Shown piece by piece: positions 32,175 to 41,031 of a stretch of 64,000 bases of DNA (position 1 is the first letter of the stretch; the number at the start of each line of letters is the position of its first letter). Origin of the DNA: Chlamydiales bacterium (GTDB lineage Bacteria; Chlamydiota; Chlamydiia; Chlamydiales; Rhabdochlamydiaceae); assembly GCA_016185065.1 (NCBI GenBank), contig JACPOL010000008.1:62001-126000 (forward strand). Direction: 5' to 3'. A program made the translations under genes and the position numbers. A model generated the notes under the pieces. It had not been told where the DNA came from and did no database searches. It saw only the letters and a program-made list of their open reading frames with translations.

Positions 32175-33419
32175 TTATCCATTATACCCGTTGAGTAGCT
32201 GGATAGCCGCTCGTTGAGTAGATGTAATTACCGATGGGCTTCTGAGATAATATGACGAAATCGTATAGAATTTTCGCGACTCTTCGTCATAGAAAAAACC
32301 TCTTGGATCCATTCCATATCTCAGGTTGAGAGCAAGAAGATCAAGACGGTTATTTCCGATTAAAAAGAGAGCAAAGGGCTGATTATGGCCTGTAAACTTT
32401 TTGTAGAGCCTAGAGCGATAGTCAAAATTGACATTTGCCCCGCCATTAATTAGAGCCTCAATATTATGCACTGTGGGTTGTCGAGGGTTGGTCAGATGCG
32501 CCTTGCTCATAGCCAACATGAGGATCGGAGGGTGGATCTTGTTCGAACCATAGAGGTTTGGATGTTCGACAAGGCCATTATTGTTAATAAGCAGCTCCAT
32601 CGCCTTCCAGTCGCACGCGTCGATCGCATTATAGATCGCAGGTACAAAGCGGCCCTTGTTGTGATACTTTTCTAAAACCGCAACAAGCTCTCTGTCTTCT
32701 ACTTTTTTTGCATGTTCCAGAAGCTGCGCGTCATTTAGCGGCTTTTGTGCTGGTTTGGCACAGCCGATATTATAGACCACAATGCATCCAGCTAGCTGAT
32801 TGCAGCGTACGAGTGTCATCATGATGTGGGCTGTAGCTTCGATGTAGTTCCCTTTTTCGAGATCCGCATGAGAGTGGTAGATTCCAGTGAGCACCTGCAT
32901 TGTGAGCGCAGCGATTGCAATCTCTAAACCCCCGCTCAGCATCATCGTTAGATAGAGGGAGTTGTTTGCGATGATTAGGAAGCTCTCTGTCATCTGTTCA
33001 TACTGACCCTTCTCTGCAAGTTCGATGACTTTGCCGAGCTCAATCAGAAGATCCTGGCCTGTTGTAATCAACATACCCATCGGGCTTCCGAAGAGGGTTG
33101 CGGCAACAGCCGCTGTTGAGACCATCGTCTGTGCAAGAGCTGGAGCGAGCTTAGAAATATCGCCCTGCTGATAGCTTTCAAGAAGCTGAGAAGCCGAACC
33201 CACTGTACGCAGACCTCCGAAAACGAGAGAGACTGGTACGGCTAGAGGTTTATAGAGGGTTAGGAAGGGGAGGGCGGCGACTGCCACGCGCTTTCCCTGG
33301 TCGATCCAAGTCTGTTCAACTCCTGTCAGTTCGGATACCTCTCTAGAAGCGTCGGGGAGGTTTCTTACGTCGTTGCCAAACTCACGGTGAATGAAGTTCA
33401 TATTTAAAGCGTCTGTCAT
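32175..33419 (-). CDS. Ankyrin-repeat protein with hydrophobic domain (paralogue 2, shorter)
   Basis: 414 aa, close paralogue of the gene at 30552 over almost the whole length: shared blocks include YKPL-V-VSLVFGGLRTVGS, NSLYLTMMLSGGL and YHNKGRFVPAIYNAIDACDW. Ankyrin-like units run from about 270 (AMELLINNNGLV, HNIEALINGGANVNFDY, LFLIGNNRLDLLALNLRYG). It lacks the final two ankyrin units of paralogue 1, ending shortly after the last shared unit (LLNGYNG). No signal peptide. The gene has its own terminator and lies 30 bp downstream of the Inc-like gene, with which it may be transcribed. Confidence 0.78.
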   Translation of the reverse strand: MTDALNMNFIHREFGNDVRNLPDASREVSELTGVEQTWIDQGKRVAVAALPFLTLYKPLAVPVSLVFGGLRTVGSASQLLESYQQGDISKLAPALAQTMVSTAAVAATLFGSPMGMLITTGQDLLIELGKVIELAEKGQYEQMTESFLIIANNSLYLTMMLSGGLEIAIAALTMQVLTGIYHSHADLEKGNYIEATAHIMMTLVRCNQLAGCIVVYNIGCAKPAQKPLNDAQLLEHAKKVEDRELVAVLEKYHNKGRFVPAIYNAIDACDWKAMELLINNNGLVEHPNLYGSNKIHPPILMLAMSKAHLTNPRQPTVHNIEALINGGANVNFDYRSRLYKKFTGHNQPFALFLIGNNRLDLLALNLRYGMDPRGFFYDEESRKFYTISSYYLRSPSVITSTQRAAIQLLNGYNG

Positions 33420-33449
33420 AGTGTTCCTTTAATTAATTTTTTTAATTCT

Positions 33450-34013
33450 TTAAGTAGTGATGCTGATCTCGTCCCACGCGTCGACGAAGAGATTGTCATG
33501 AAGTTCATCGATGGTTGTGTCGATGCTCTTATTTAACTTGAGGATAGCTGTGCCGACGGTTGTATTAAGCTCACCGACTTTACGATCAAAATTTAACTTG
33601 TCATTGATCGATTCATTGATAGCTTTGAGGGAAGGGACGATCTCATCATATTCAACTTCACTCTCAGAGAAGTCGATAAATGCAGCGACAGAACATATAA
33701 TAAAATTTTCAAATGAGAGGAGTGCTCCAAAGGCTCCATGGGCGATAGCGAGGGTGTTTAGCACCTCTACTTTAGAGAAGGTAAAGAGCACGGCAGTCAG
33801 AGTAAGCGTCATAAAGACGAGGCGTGCGACCCCTTCGATGAGGGAGAGCAGAGCCATTCCTACCAGAGGAAGCGCCGTTCCAAAGTAGTTCTCCGATCCG
33901 GGCTCTTCGCTCTCTTTGCAAGAGGGTAGTAGTTCAAATTTTGTTAGAGCGCTTGTAGCGCTAATGGTAATTAAGGTTGCTGCATCATCAGAAAAAGGTT
34001 TAATACCGTCCAT
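33450..34013 (-). CDS. Inc-like membrane protein
   Basis: 187 aa, not recognised. Two hydrophobic lobes (about 44-79, beginning FGTALPLVGMALLSLIEG, and 87-112, AIAHGAFGALLSFENFIIC) lie close together, with soluble termini and no signal peptide; the C-terminal 70 residues are a likely coiled coil (LKAINESINDKLNFDRKVGE). The layout matches chlamydial inclusion-membrane proteins. The upstream 120 bp (34014-34136) is strongly AT-rich and likely holds its promoter. Confidence 0.6.
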   Translation of the reverse strand: MDGIKPFSDDAATLITISATSALTKFELLPSCKESEEPGSENYFGTALPLVGMALLSLIEGVARLVFMTLTLTAVLFTFSKVEVLNTLAIAHGAFGALLSFENFIICSVAAFIDFSESEVEYDEIVPSLKAINESINDKLNFDRKVGELNTTVGTAILKLNKSIDTTIDELHDNLFVDAWDEISITT

Positions 34014-34136
34014 AATTAACTCCGTTGTTAATGTTAATTTCCAACAATTATAATACTAATTAAAATTAACAACAATTATCATAATTAATTAAATTTACAT
34101 CACAAATATTTTAATATTGTGATTGTAAAAATAATT

Positions 34137-36170
34137 TTAGAGGCTTTCTAGGATTAGGGAGGAGTTGGGAGGAAGGTCGTAGGTGTGTTTAAGGGGGGCG
34201 TGCATGCCTGGATTTTCGATGAAATCGTCTGGGGAGGGGGCAGAGGTGTCTACAACTCTGTACCACTTTTTGTGAGGTGGCGGCTGAGGCAGAGTGATAT
34301 GTGCATGTTGGTAGTGTGCATTGAAGGCGATGTAGAGCTGGTCGTGAGGGCTTTTTAGAGTGTAAGCAACGAAGCGGGAGGAGGGGTCCCAGTTTGGCTT
34401 TGAAGGCTCATGCCCATGCCACTCGACCTCTTCTGTAGTGAGGAACTCCGTGCGGCGCAAAAGTGGGTGTCTAGTGCGGAAGTGGATGAGGAGCTTATAG
34501 AAGCGGAAGAAGGCGTTATGTTCTTTTATCTTGTCCCACAAGAACCAGTTGAGCTCATCGTCATGGCACCAGGTGTTGTTGTTTCCATGGCGCGTGTGTG
34601 CATACTCGTCTCCCATTAAGATCATAGGGGTTCCGAGTGAGATCATGAGTGCGACATGGAAGTTGCGCATCTGCCTTTCACGCAGAGCGATGATGCTATG
34701 ATCGCTCGTCTCTCCCTCAGCTCCGCAGTTCCAGCTCTCGTTGTTATCCATTCCATCGCGGTTCTCCTCACCATTAGCTTCGTTATGCTTGGTGTTGTAG
34801 GAGACGAGATCTTTTAGGCTGAAGCCATCATGTGCTGTGACGAAATTGACGCTATGGTAGGGCGAGCGATCTCTTCCGTAGAGGTTCTGCGAACCGGAGA
34901 GGGCAGTTGCAAAGCCTCCCGCACACCCGTCGCTTCCCTTGATAAATCTGCGGACAATATCTCGAAAGACGCCATTCCATTCACCCCAGCGCCCTTCTCC
35001 GGGAAAAGAGCCTACTTGGTAGAGGCCAGCTGCATCCCACGCTTCGGCAATGAGTTTTGTTTTTGAAAGAATCGGATCTTTGTTGATCGCCTGAATAATA
35101 GGCGGGTTTTCAACCGGAGCGCCAGTCAGATCTCTTGTGAGGATAGAAGCGAGATCGAAGCGGAAGCCATCGACGTGCATCTCTTTTACCCAGTAGCGAA
35201 GAGAGTTTAGAACATGCTCGATGCAAGCAGGGTGGTTGCAGTTAAAAGTATTGCCGCAGCCCGTGAAATTCTGGTAGTGCCCCCCGGATATCATGTAGTA
35301 GTCGGGGTTGTCGACTCCTCTGAAGGAGAAGGTTGGTCCCTTCTCACTGCCTTCGGCTGTATGGTTATAGACCACGTCTAGAATCACCTCGATCTTATGC
35401 CTGTGCAGCTCACGGACCATCGTTTTGAACTCTGTAATTGCAGAGTGCCTCTCTCCCTTCGACGCAAAACGGTTCATGGGGGCAAAGAAATTTATTGTCG
35501 AGTAGCCCCAGTAGTTGAAGAGTCGTTTTTTGGTGAGTGGATCTATGTTCTGATTTTCGCACTCATTGAATTCGTGAATCGGAAGTAGCTCAACACAGTT
35601 GACCCCGAGCTCTTTTAAAAAAGGAATTTTTTCGATAAGCGCGAGGTAGCTTCCTCTGTGGTGAGTTTTACTGGAGGGGTGGTAGGTAAACCCACGCACA
35701 TGCATCTCGTAGATGACAAGATCCTGAACTCGCAAGTTTGGATTTGGAACCCCTTCCCAATTAAAGTGGGAGTCTAAGACGAGTCTACTGCGGGGAGGCG
35801 GACTTCCTGCCGGAACACCCTCTCCCCAGACGTGAGAGGTTGTTAGCTCTAAAGAGCAGGGATCTGAAAGAATCAGGTCTTTATTAAATAAGAGACCTTT
35901 ATCAGGCTCATTTGGTCCGTTAATACGGTAACCATAGTCAAAATCAGCAGGAGCTCCTTTAACTAAGATGTGCCACTTCTTATCGCTTTTGTGAGTTTTT
36001 GGATCTAATGTGATCTCTTTAAAAGGAGTTGTTTCGCCTGGTAGAAATAGACAGAGTGTCACTTCGGTTGCGTGTTCTGAGAAGAGGGCAAAATTAACGC
36101 CGCCGTTGAAGCGCGAAGCTCCAAGGGGGGCTGGCTCACCTTTTAGGATAGTAATTTTTACTTCTGTCAT
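34137..36170 (-). CDS. glgX: Glycogen debranching enzyme (isoamylase type)
   Basis: GH13 enzyme that cleaves alpha-1,6 branches during glycogen breakdown; Chlamydiae keep a full glycogen cycle. 677 aa: CBM48 N-terminal domain (1-120), TIM-barrel with VDGFRFDLASIL (nucleophile Asp), LIAEAWDAAG (acid Glu) and NFVTAHDGFSLKDLV (transition-state Asp), then a C-terminal beta domain. Its neighbour across the divergent 197-bp gap is slc1, as in C. trachomatis (CT042-CT043). Confidence 0.95.
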   Translation of the reverse strand: MTEVKITILKGEPAPLGASRFNGGVNFALFSEHATEVTLCLFLPGETTPFKEITLDPKTHKSDKKWHILVKGAPADFDYGYRINGPNEPDKGLLFNKDLILSDPCSLELTTSHVWGEGVPAGSPPPRSRLVLDSHFNWEGVPNPNLRVQDLVIYEMHVRGFTYHPSSKTHHRGSYLALIEKIPFLKELGVNCVELLPIHEFNECENQNIDPLTKKRLFNYWGYSTINFFAPMNRFASKGERHSAITEFKTMVRELHRHKIEVILDVVYNHTAEGSEKGPTFSFRGVDNPDYYMISGGHYQNFTGCGNTFNCNHPACIEHVLNSLRYWVKEMHVDGFRFDLASILTRDLTGAPVENPPIIQAINKDPILSKTKLIAEAWDAAGLYQVGSFPGEGRWGEWNGVFRDIVRRFIKGSDGCAGGFATALSGSQNLYGRDRSPYHSVNFVTAHDGFSLKDLVSYNTKHNEANGEENRDGMDNNESWNCGAEGETSDHSIIALRERQMRNFHVALMISLGTPMILMGDEYAHTRHGNNNTWCHDDELNWFLWDKIKEHNAFFRFYKLLIHFRTRHPLLRRTEFLTTEEVEWHGHEPSKPNWDPSSRFVAYTLKSPHDQLYIAFNAHYQHAHITLPQPPPHKKWYRVVDTSAPSPDDFIENPGMHAPLKHTYDLPPNSSLILESL

Positions 36171-36367
36171 TTTTTTCTTTTTACAGTTTTCTTATTTTTG
36201 TTGCAGTTTTAAATGCTAAGCATGTAAAAATAGCGCTTGGTCCGGAGAGTGGCATCGAATTGAATCTATAGGTTCTGTAGCTTTTATTCGATTTCTCTCT
36301 CGTATTAAATTCTGGACAGAGATACATTGAGAAAAGATTTTTATTTAATTGAAAGGAGGACATATTC

Positions 36368-36871
36368 ATGTCGCTGGAAAATGCCAAGGCAAACCTTAAG
36401 GAATTTGGCAAAGAACTCAACCTAGAAGGTTTAGCTTTTGACGAAAACCACACCTGTATTCTCGGCATCGATAATACCTTTTCACTTCACCTTACTTATG
36501 AGCCAAACTCAGATCGTCTCTATCTCTATTCGCCTATTCTTGATGGGCTTCCAAAAGATGATAAGATCCGTCTGAAGCTCTATGAGTCTCTCCTCGAAGG
36601 CTCGATGCTCGGTGGACAGATGGCTGGCGGCGGAATCGGCGTTGCAGTTCCTGAAGAACTAATCCTCATGCACTGCGTGCTTGAGATGGGAGTGGGCGCT
36701 GATCCTAACTCTCTCAGACGTTTTGCTCCTCTCTTTGTAGAAGCAGTTGAGAGATGGAGAAAGAAATCTAAAGATGTCATCGAAGGTCGTGAAGACAAAG
36801 ATGACGACGACAAGAAGAAAAAATCTATTGTTCCACCGCCAAAACCTGGCGATCGTTTCATCAAGATCTAA
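36368..36871 (+). CDS. slc1: Type III secretion chaperone (Slc1/CesT family)
   Basis: 167 aa small acidic-core chaperone; in C. trachomatis Slc1 (CT043) keeps early effectors such as Tarp secretion-competent. CesT-type features are visible: LEGLAFDENHTCILGIDN, FSLHLTYEPNSDRLYLYSPI, LLEGSMLGGQMAGGGIGV, ELILMHCVLEMGVGADP. A charged tail (EDKDDDDKKKK, then VPPPKPGDRFIKI) extends beyond the chaperone fold. It has the best ribosome-binding site of the window, GAAAGGAGGA 8 bases before the ATG, suggesting high expression, and a strong terminator. Confidence 0.9.
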   Translation: MSLENAKANLKEFGKELNLEGLAFDENHTCILGIDNTFSLHLTYEPNSDRLYLYSPILDGLPKDDKIRLKLYESLLEGSMLGGQMAGGGIGVAVPEELILMHCVLEMGVGADPNSLRRFAPLFVEAVERWRKKSKDVIEGREDKDDDDKKKKSIVPPPKPGDRFIKI

Positions 36872-36882
36872 TCTTTTCCAAA

Positions 36883-36916
36883 TCCCCTGCTCAATCAATC
36901 AGCAGGGGATTTTTCT
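36883..36916 (+). terminator. Rho-independent terminator of slc1
   Basis: AATCCCCTGCT-CAATCAATC-AGCAGGGGATTTTTCT: 11-bp stem, 9-base loop and a T-tract, 12 bp after the slc1 stop codon. Confidence 0.93.
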
Positions 36917-36948
36917 ATCCACACGCCCCGCGTAAAATCAGAGGGGAG

Positions 36949-37083
36949 TTTACACAGAGATCACAGAGACACAGAGAAAGAGGAGAAGATCATCTTTTCT
37001 GCTCTCCGCAGAAAAGATGGATGCTCTGCCGCTTCGCGGCAATTTTTCTCTTCCTTCTCTTTCTCTGTGATCTCTGTGTAAAA
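36949..37083. repeat. Palindromic element B3 (complete, inverted relative to B2)
   Basis: Terminal inverted repeats TTTACACAGAGATCACAGAG and its complement, with the same core as B2 (18165) but reverse-complemented: CTTTTCTGC..GCAGAAAAG comes first and GCCGCTTCGCGGC second. It lies between the convergent ends of slc1 and dnaA, 7 bp from the dnaA stop. Confidence 0.93.
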
Positions 37084-37090
37084 TTCTTCT

Positions 37091-38455
37091 TTATTTGAGG
37101 TGTGAGAGGATCGCTGTGTGGGCGGATGCGCTCTCGGCTTCCTGAGCTTTTAGCTTCTCTTCAACCATTTTAACGCTTGCCATAACTGTTGAGTGGTCGC
37201 GCGAGAAGAGCTGGCCAATTTTTAGGTAGGGGAGCTTTAGCAGCGATCTGCAGAGATACATCGCCATCTGCCTTGGAAGTGCAGCTTCGCGGGCTTGCGA
37301 CTTTCCAAGAAGGTCGTCTGTGCGCATTCCGTAGTGGTCGGCAGTGGACCGGACGATCTTTTCTGGGGTGACCTCTCTCTTTTTTTCTGCTTCGATTAGA
37401 TCTTTTAAATAGTAGCGGGTCATCTCAAGATCGAGATCGCATTTTCCGCTTTTTTTCGTTTGCGTGCGCATCACGAGTGCATGAATAGACTGTTCAATAA
37501 ATTTTGTCTGCCCATGGAAGGTGGTGTTGAGGAAGGAGATCGCCTCTGGAGAGAGAGAGAGGTCTAGCGCGTGCGTGCGTTTTGCTATCCACTCATCGAC
37601 TTCAAGGGGAGTGAGCTTTTGCAAATGGAGGAGGATGCCCCACTCAAATCTGCTAACGAGTCTGGGTTCAATAGCATCGAGCTGATGAGGCAGCGTATTT
37701 GCACTGAGGATGAGCTGCTTGTTAGCTCCATAGAGTGTATTGAAGGTGTGGAAGAACTCCTCTTGAGTCGCGCTTCTGCGTGAAAAGACATCGACGTCGT
37801 CGACAATCAGCACATCTACATGCCGATAGGCCTTTCTAAACTCCTGCATCGCTCCGTTTCGGATTGCTGCGACGACATGCTCTGTGAAGGTCTCTGCGCG
37901 AATGTAGAAAACAGAGAGGCCCTGTTTGCGCAGCGCGTGAGCGCAGCCCATGAGCAGGTGAGTTTTCCCTGACCCGCTCTCGCCATAGATAAAAACGGGA
38001 TTTAATCCTTCGGTTCCAACTTTCGGTGAGGTGGGCTTGCTTTCTGTGCGAGAGAAGCCGCTCATCTCGCTGATAAATTTAAAGGTGAGCTCGTTGGGGG
38101 GAGAGACAAGAAAATCATCAAGAGTGGCTGCGGGATCAAGGGTGTCTTCGCTGAGATCAAGAACGGGGCGAAAGGCTTTAGTTGGCTCTTTTTTTGGGAG
38201 AGCTTTGGCGTCTACCTCCGCCTCCGGAAGAGAGAGGTGGATCTTGATCTGTTTTCCGCTCTGATTTAGGAAGCTGCTCTTCACCTTTTTGCGAAGGTGC
38301 TCTTCAAACCAGGCGATTTGAAAGGAGTCTTCTGCTTTTAAGTAGAGGTTGCACGCGTCAAAGTTGACGACTTTTAAAGGCCTCAGCCAGCGAGCGATCG
38401 TCTCACGGCCGAGGGTCTCTTCTTGCTTGGTCAGAAACTCTTCCCATGCACGCAT
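37091..38455 (-). CDS. dnaA: Chromosomal replication initiator DnaA (chlamydial copy next to yidC)
   Basis: 454 aa AAA+ initiator. Domain I (1-90), linker, domain III with Walker A GESGSGKTHLL (about 158-168) and Walker B VLIVDDVD, and domain IV with the DnaA-box-binding signature FSRDHSTVMASVKMVEEKL. Chlamydiae carry two dnaA genes; this one precedes yidC in the same order as in C. trachomatis (CT250-CT251). Domain II is short. It is 10 bp downstream of yidC on the minus strand. Confidence 0.95.
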   Translation of the reverse strand: MRAWEEFLTKQEETLGRETIARWLRPLKVVNFDACNLYLKAEDSFQIAWFEEHLRKKVKSSFLNQSGKQIKIHLSLPEAEVDAKALPKKEPTKAFRPVLDLSEDTLDPAATLDDFLVSPPNELTFKFISEMSGFSRTESKPTSPKVGTEGLNPVFIYGESGSGKTHLLMGCAHALRKQGLSVFYIRAETFTEHVVAAIRNGAMQEFRKAYRHVDVLIVDDVDVFSRRSATQEEFFHTFNTLYGANKQLILSANTLPHQLDAIEPRLVSRFEWGILLHLQKLTPLEVDEWIAKRTHALDLSLSPEAISFLNTTFHGQTKFIEQSIHALVMRTQTKKSGKCDLDLEMTRYYLKDLIEAEKKREVTPEKIVRSTADHYGMRTDDLLGKSQAREAALPRQMAMYLCRSLLKLPYLKIGQLFSRDHSTVMASVKMVEEKLKAQEAESASAHTAILSHLK

Positions 38456-38464
38456 CTACTCTTC

Positions 38465-40378
38465 CTATTTCACCCTCTGAATGTGGGGATTGATCGGCTT
38501 GTTCTTCCTCGTAATCAGCCACTGCTGAAGGATGCCCAAGAGGATAGAGAAGAGCCAGTAGAGGTTTAGTCCTGAAGGGAAGTGGTAGAACATCACTGTA
38601 AAGACGATGACCATGATGTTGCCCATCATCTTCTGCTGCTTCTGCTGGTCTGTCAGCTGAGACTTATCTTTTGGAATTGGAGAGCTGATCTTCTGCTGCC
38701 AGTACATCACGCCGCCAATGAGGATGGGGAGGAGGTGAAGCTGAGTGCCGAAGAAGATGATCGGGTAGCTCCAAGTGAAGACGACATCAGGAGCAGTTAA
38801 GTTGTCGATCCAGTAGGGGATAAAACTTGCACCGCGCAGCTCGAAGGTCGACTTTAGAAGGTCGAACATACCGATCAAGAAGGGGAGCTGAATGAGAATC
38901 GGCAAGCATCCAGAGAAGGGATTAACTCCCTTCTGCTTGTAGAGAGCAACGATCTCGAGTTGAGCCCGTTTTGGATCTTTCTTGTGTTTTGCCTGAATGG
39001 CTGCAACTTCAGGAGCGATCTGCTGCATCTTGGATGTAGACTTAATCGACCAGCTGTTGAGGGGATAGAGCATTACTCTCAAAGCGATCGTCAGAAGAAT
39101 AATCGAAACTCCCCATGAACGTGTGATCATGTGGAAGATATTCATCAAGAAGAAGAGAAACTTAGCAAATGGCTCTGAAATGAACGAGAACCAGCCGTGG
39201 AAGCTTTGAGAAGAGATGTAGTTAGGATTGTACCCCTTCTCAGGATCGGAGTAGGTAGCGTCTACTGTTTTCAGCACTTTGCTGGCAAAGGGGCCAGCGA
39301 AGATGCGAAACGACTGCTCGTTTGAAGTGTTGCGGAGGGGGAGGCTAATCTCGTAGCCCGGGTACTTATCCGCAGGATAGAGCTTATACTGCGCATCAAT
39401 CACGGTGAGTCGTGTTGGATCGGACTCGCCAGGAACGCGGAAGACTGTGAAGCCGCTATCGATCTGTGTAAGCGGATCCATGATGATTCCTAGGAATCCG
39501 TTTGAGTTGCAGACCCAGTCTGGCTGAAAAGAGGTGACAGTTTCTGAATTCTTCGGTAGGTCGATCTGCTCTACGCTTGCTTTTCTGCTGCTTTGAGCGC
39601 GGTACTTAAGTACAGGAGTAGAGCTTCCTGAGATTAGCTCCACTTCAGGAACGCCTGAGGTGAGGTGAAGGTCTCTGACATCTCCATCAACTTTAATTGT
39701 AAGGTCGAAGCAGTAGGGAGCAGCTTTAGGGTCTGAAGGGAAGGAGAAGCGCTTGGTAATGCGTCCCTGACCGAGAGAGCCTTCGAATTCGATAAGGTCC
39801 TTCTCTAGGCGTTTTAACTTAAACTTAACCTCTTCGCGGCTAGGATCTGAAGAGACGACATTGCATCCATAATAGCCAGGAGGTGTGCGTGCTGAAACCT
39901 TGCCTCCTGCTCCTAGAATGCTGCGGCGTAGAAGGGGATAGTAGCCGCCTAGAGTGCGCTTCTGAACAAGAAGAGGAGCTCCTCCCTGAGGATTGGCTTG
40001 ATAGTAGTTACTGTTTGGAAACCAGACGGTTTGGGGGTACTTCTCTTTAAGCACTCTGTCGAACTCGATCTCGCGAATCACGCTGTCAGGGTGGGACTCG
40101 CTCTTGAGAGGAAGGTTGATGGCAGACAGAGAGCCGCCGATATTCGAGAAGACCAGCTGCTGATAGGCGTTCTCTAGAACGTAGAACTCTTCCCCCGCAT
40201 CATTCGCAGTAGGAGGAAGCTCGGTTTTAACGAGCTGCTTGGAGGGAGCGCCAGCACTCTTTTCTATTACCTGTTTTGGCGCTGTGGGCTGTTCGTTTGA
40301 TGAGAACCAGAGGTTTACACCAAAAAGAGCTGCAACGAGTGCAAAGACGAAAATAAGAGAGCGTTTATCCATTGGCAT
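38465..40378 (-). CDS. yidC: Membrane protein insertase YidC
   Basis: 637 aa. N-terminal membrane anchor (about 7-24), large periplasmic beta-supersandwich domain (about 40-380) and the conserved five-helix insertase core from about 400 (SWGVSIILLTIALRVMLYPL, NPFSGCLPILIQLPFLIGMF, FPSGLNLYWLFSILLGILQQ). Its positively charged groove residue R is in LRVMLYP. Alternative start at M3 (MDKRSLIFVF), which resembles more closely other YidC starts. Expected to work with SecYEG and, with SRP RNA (ffs), in co-translational insertion. Confidence 0.95.
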   Translation of the reverse strand: MPMDKRSLIFVFALVAALFGVNLWFSSNEQPTAPKQVIEKSAGAPSKQLVKTELPPTANDAGEEFYVLENAYQQLVFSNIGGSLSAINLPLKSESHPDSVIREIEFDRVLKEKYPQTVWFPNSNYYQANPQGGAPLLVQKRTLGGYYPLLRRSILGAGGKVSARTPPGYYGCNVVSSDPSREEVKFKLKRLEKDLIEFEGSLGQGRITKRFSFPSDPKAAPYCFDLTIKVDGDVRDLHLTSGVPEVELISGSSTPVLKYRAQSSRKASVEQIDLPKNSETVTSFQPDWVCNSNGFLGIIMDPLTQIDSGFTVFRVPGESDPTRLTVIDAQYKLYPADKYPGYEISLPLRNTSNEQSFRIFAGPFASKVLKTVDATYSDPEKGYNPNYISSQSFHGWFSFISEPFAKFLFFLMNIFHMITRSWGVSIILLTIALRVMLYPLNSWSIKSTSKMQQIAPEVAAIQAKHKKDPKRAQLEIVALYKQKGVNPFSGCLPILIQLPFLIGMFDLLKSTFELRGASFIPYWIDNLTAPDVVFTWSYPIIFFGTQLHLLPILIGGVMYWQQKISSPIPKDKSQLTDQQKQQKMMGNIMVIVFTVMFYHFPSGLNLYWLFSILLGILQQWLITRKNKPINPHIQRVK

Positions 40379-40436
40379 GAGTCCTTAGTTAGAAGAGCCA
40401 TCGTAGCATATCAAAGAATTAGGAAGAAAGCAGTGT

Positions 40437-40970
40437 CTACATGATTGTGCATTTTCCACCGGGCGCTTTACGAAAGGGGCGCGGATTTCCAGTAGATTGG
40501 ATCGTAGTTAGTTTTGGAAGTGTTCGAAGCGCATCTGGGTAGTTTTCTAATTTGTTGTTTCGAAGGTCGATCTCTATTAGATTTTTCATTTTGCTAAGGC
40601 CAATATCAGAGATAGCAGAGATCTGGTTATTGCTGATATCAAGGCCCACAAGACTAGTTAACCCCCACAAGGCGTCGGGAAGTTCTGTTAATCTGTTTTT
40701 ATGTAAAGAGAGATACCTTAATCCCGTAAAGTAGGCGAGTTCTCTAGCTGGTAACACGCGGAGATCTCTTTCTCCTAGGTTCAGCTCCGTTTTCTCTGCG
40801 AGCGTCTCTCTGTTCTTTTCCATCCATAAACGAATTCTTTCTGCTCCCTCCGCAATAGGTAAGCTCTCAATCTCCTTATCTGGAGACTCCTCTACAGCGT
40901 AGTAGATAGAGACGATAGCCACATCTTCAGCGTTATACGCGGCTATTTCTGATGTCGATGTCATATTCAA
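40437..40970 (-). CDS. Small leucine-rich-repeat protein ending in a CaaX prenylation box
   Basis: 177 aa, no signal peptide. Residues 41-55 (AERIRLWMEKNRETL) cap a short LRR array: RVLPARELAYFTGLRYLSLH, NRLTELPDALWGLTSLVGLD, NQISAISDIGLSKMKNL, NKLENYPDALRTLPKL. The last ten residues are KAPGGKCTIM: C174-T-I-M is a canonical CaaX box with X = Met, the farnesyltransferase preference, preceded by basic residues (RPFRK). This is the design of Legionella prenylated effectors. The stop codon follows the Met directly. Confidence 0.8.
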   Translation of the reverse strand: MNMTSTSEIAAYNAEDVAIVSIYYAVEESPDKEIESLPIAEGAERIRLWMEKNRETLAEKTELNLGERDLRVLPARELAYFTGLRYLSLHKNRLTELPDALWGLTSLVGLDISNNQISAISDIGLSKMKNLIEIDLRNNKLENYPDALRTLPKLTTIQSTGNPRPFRKAPGGKCTIM

Positions 40971-41031
40971 ACAAAAATTTAACTGCGCGCTATCTTACGC
41001 CTAGTAATTTTTTGAGCGCAACTTAATTCAG

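Noticed and set aside
36949..37083. Dyad region next to dnaA as a replication origin
   Set aside because: The sequence is a copy of the dispersed family-B element and no cluster of DnaA boxes (TTATNCACA) was seen.
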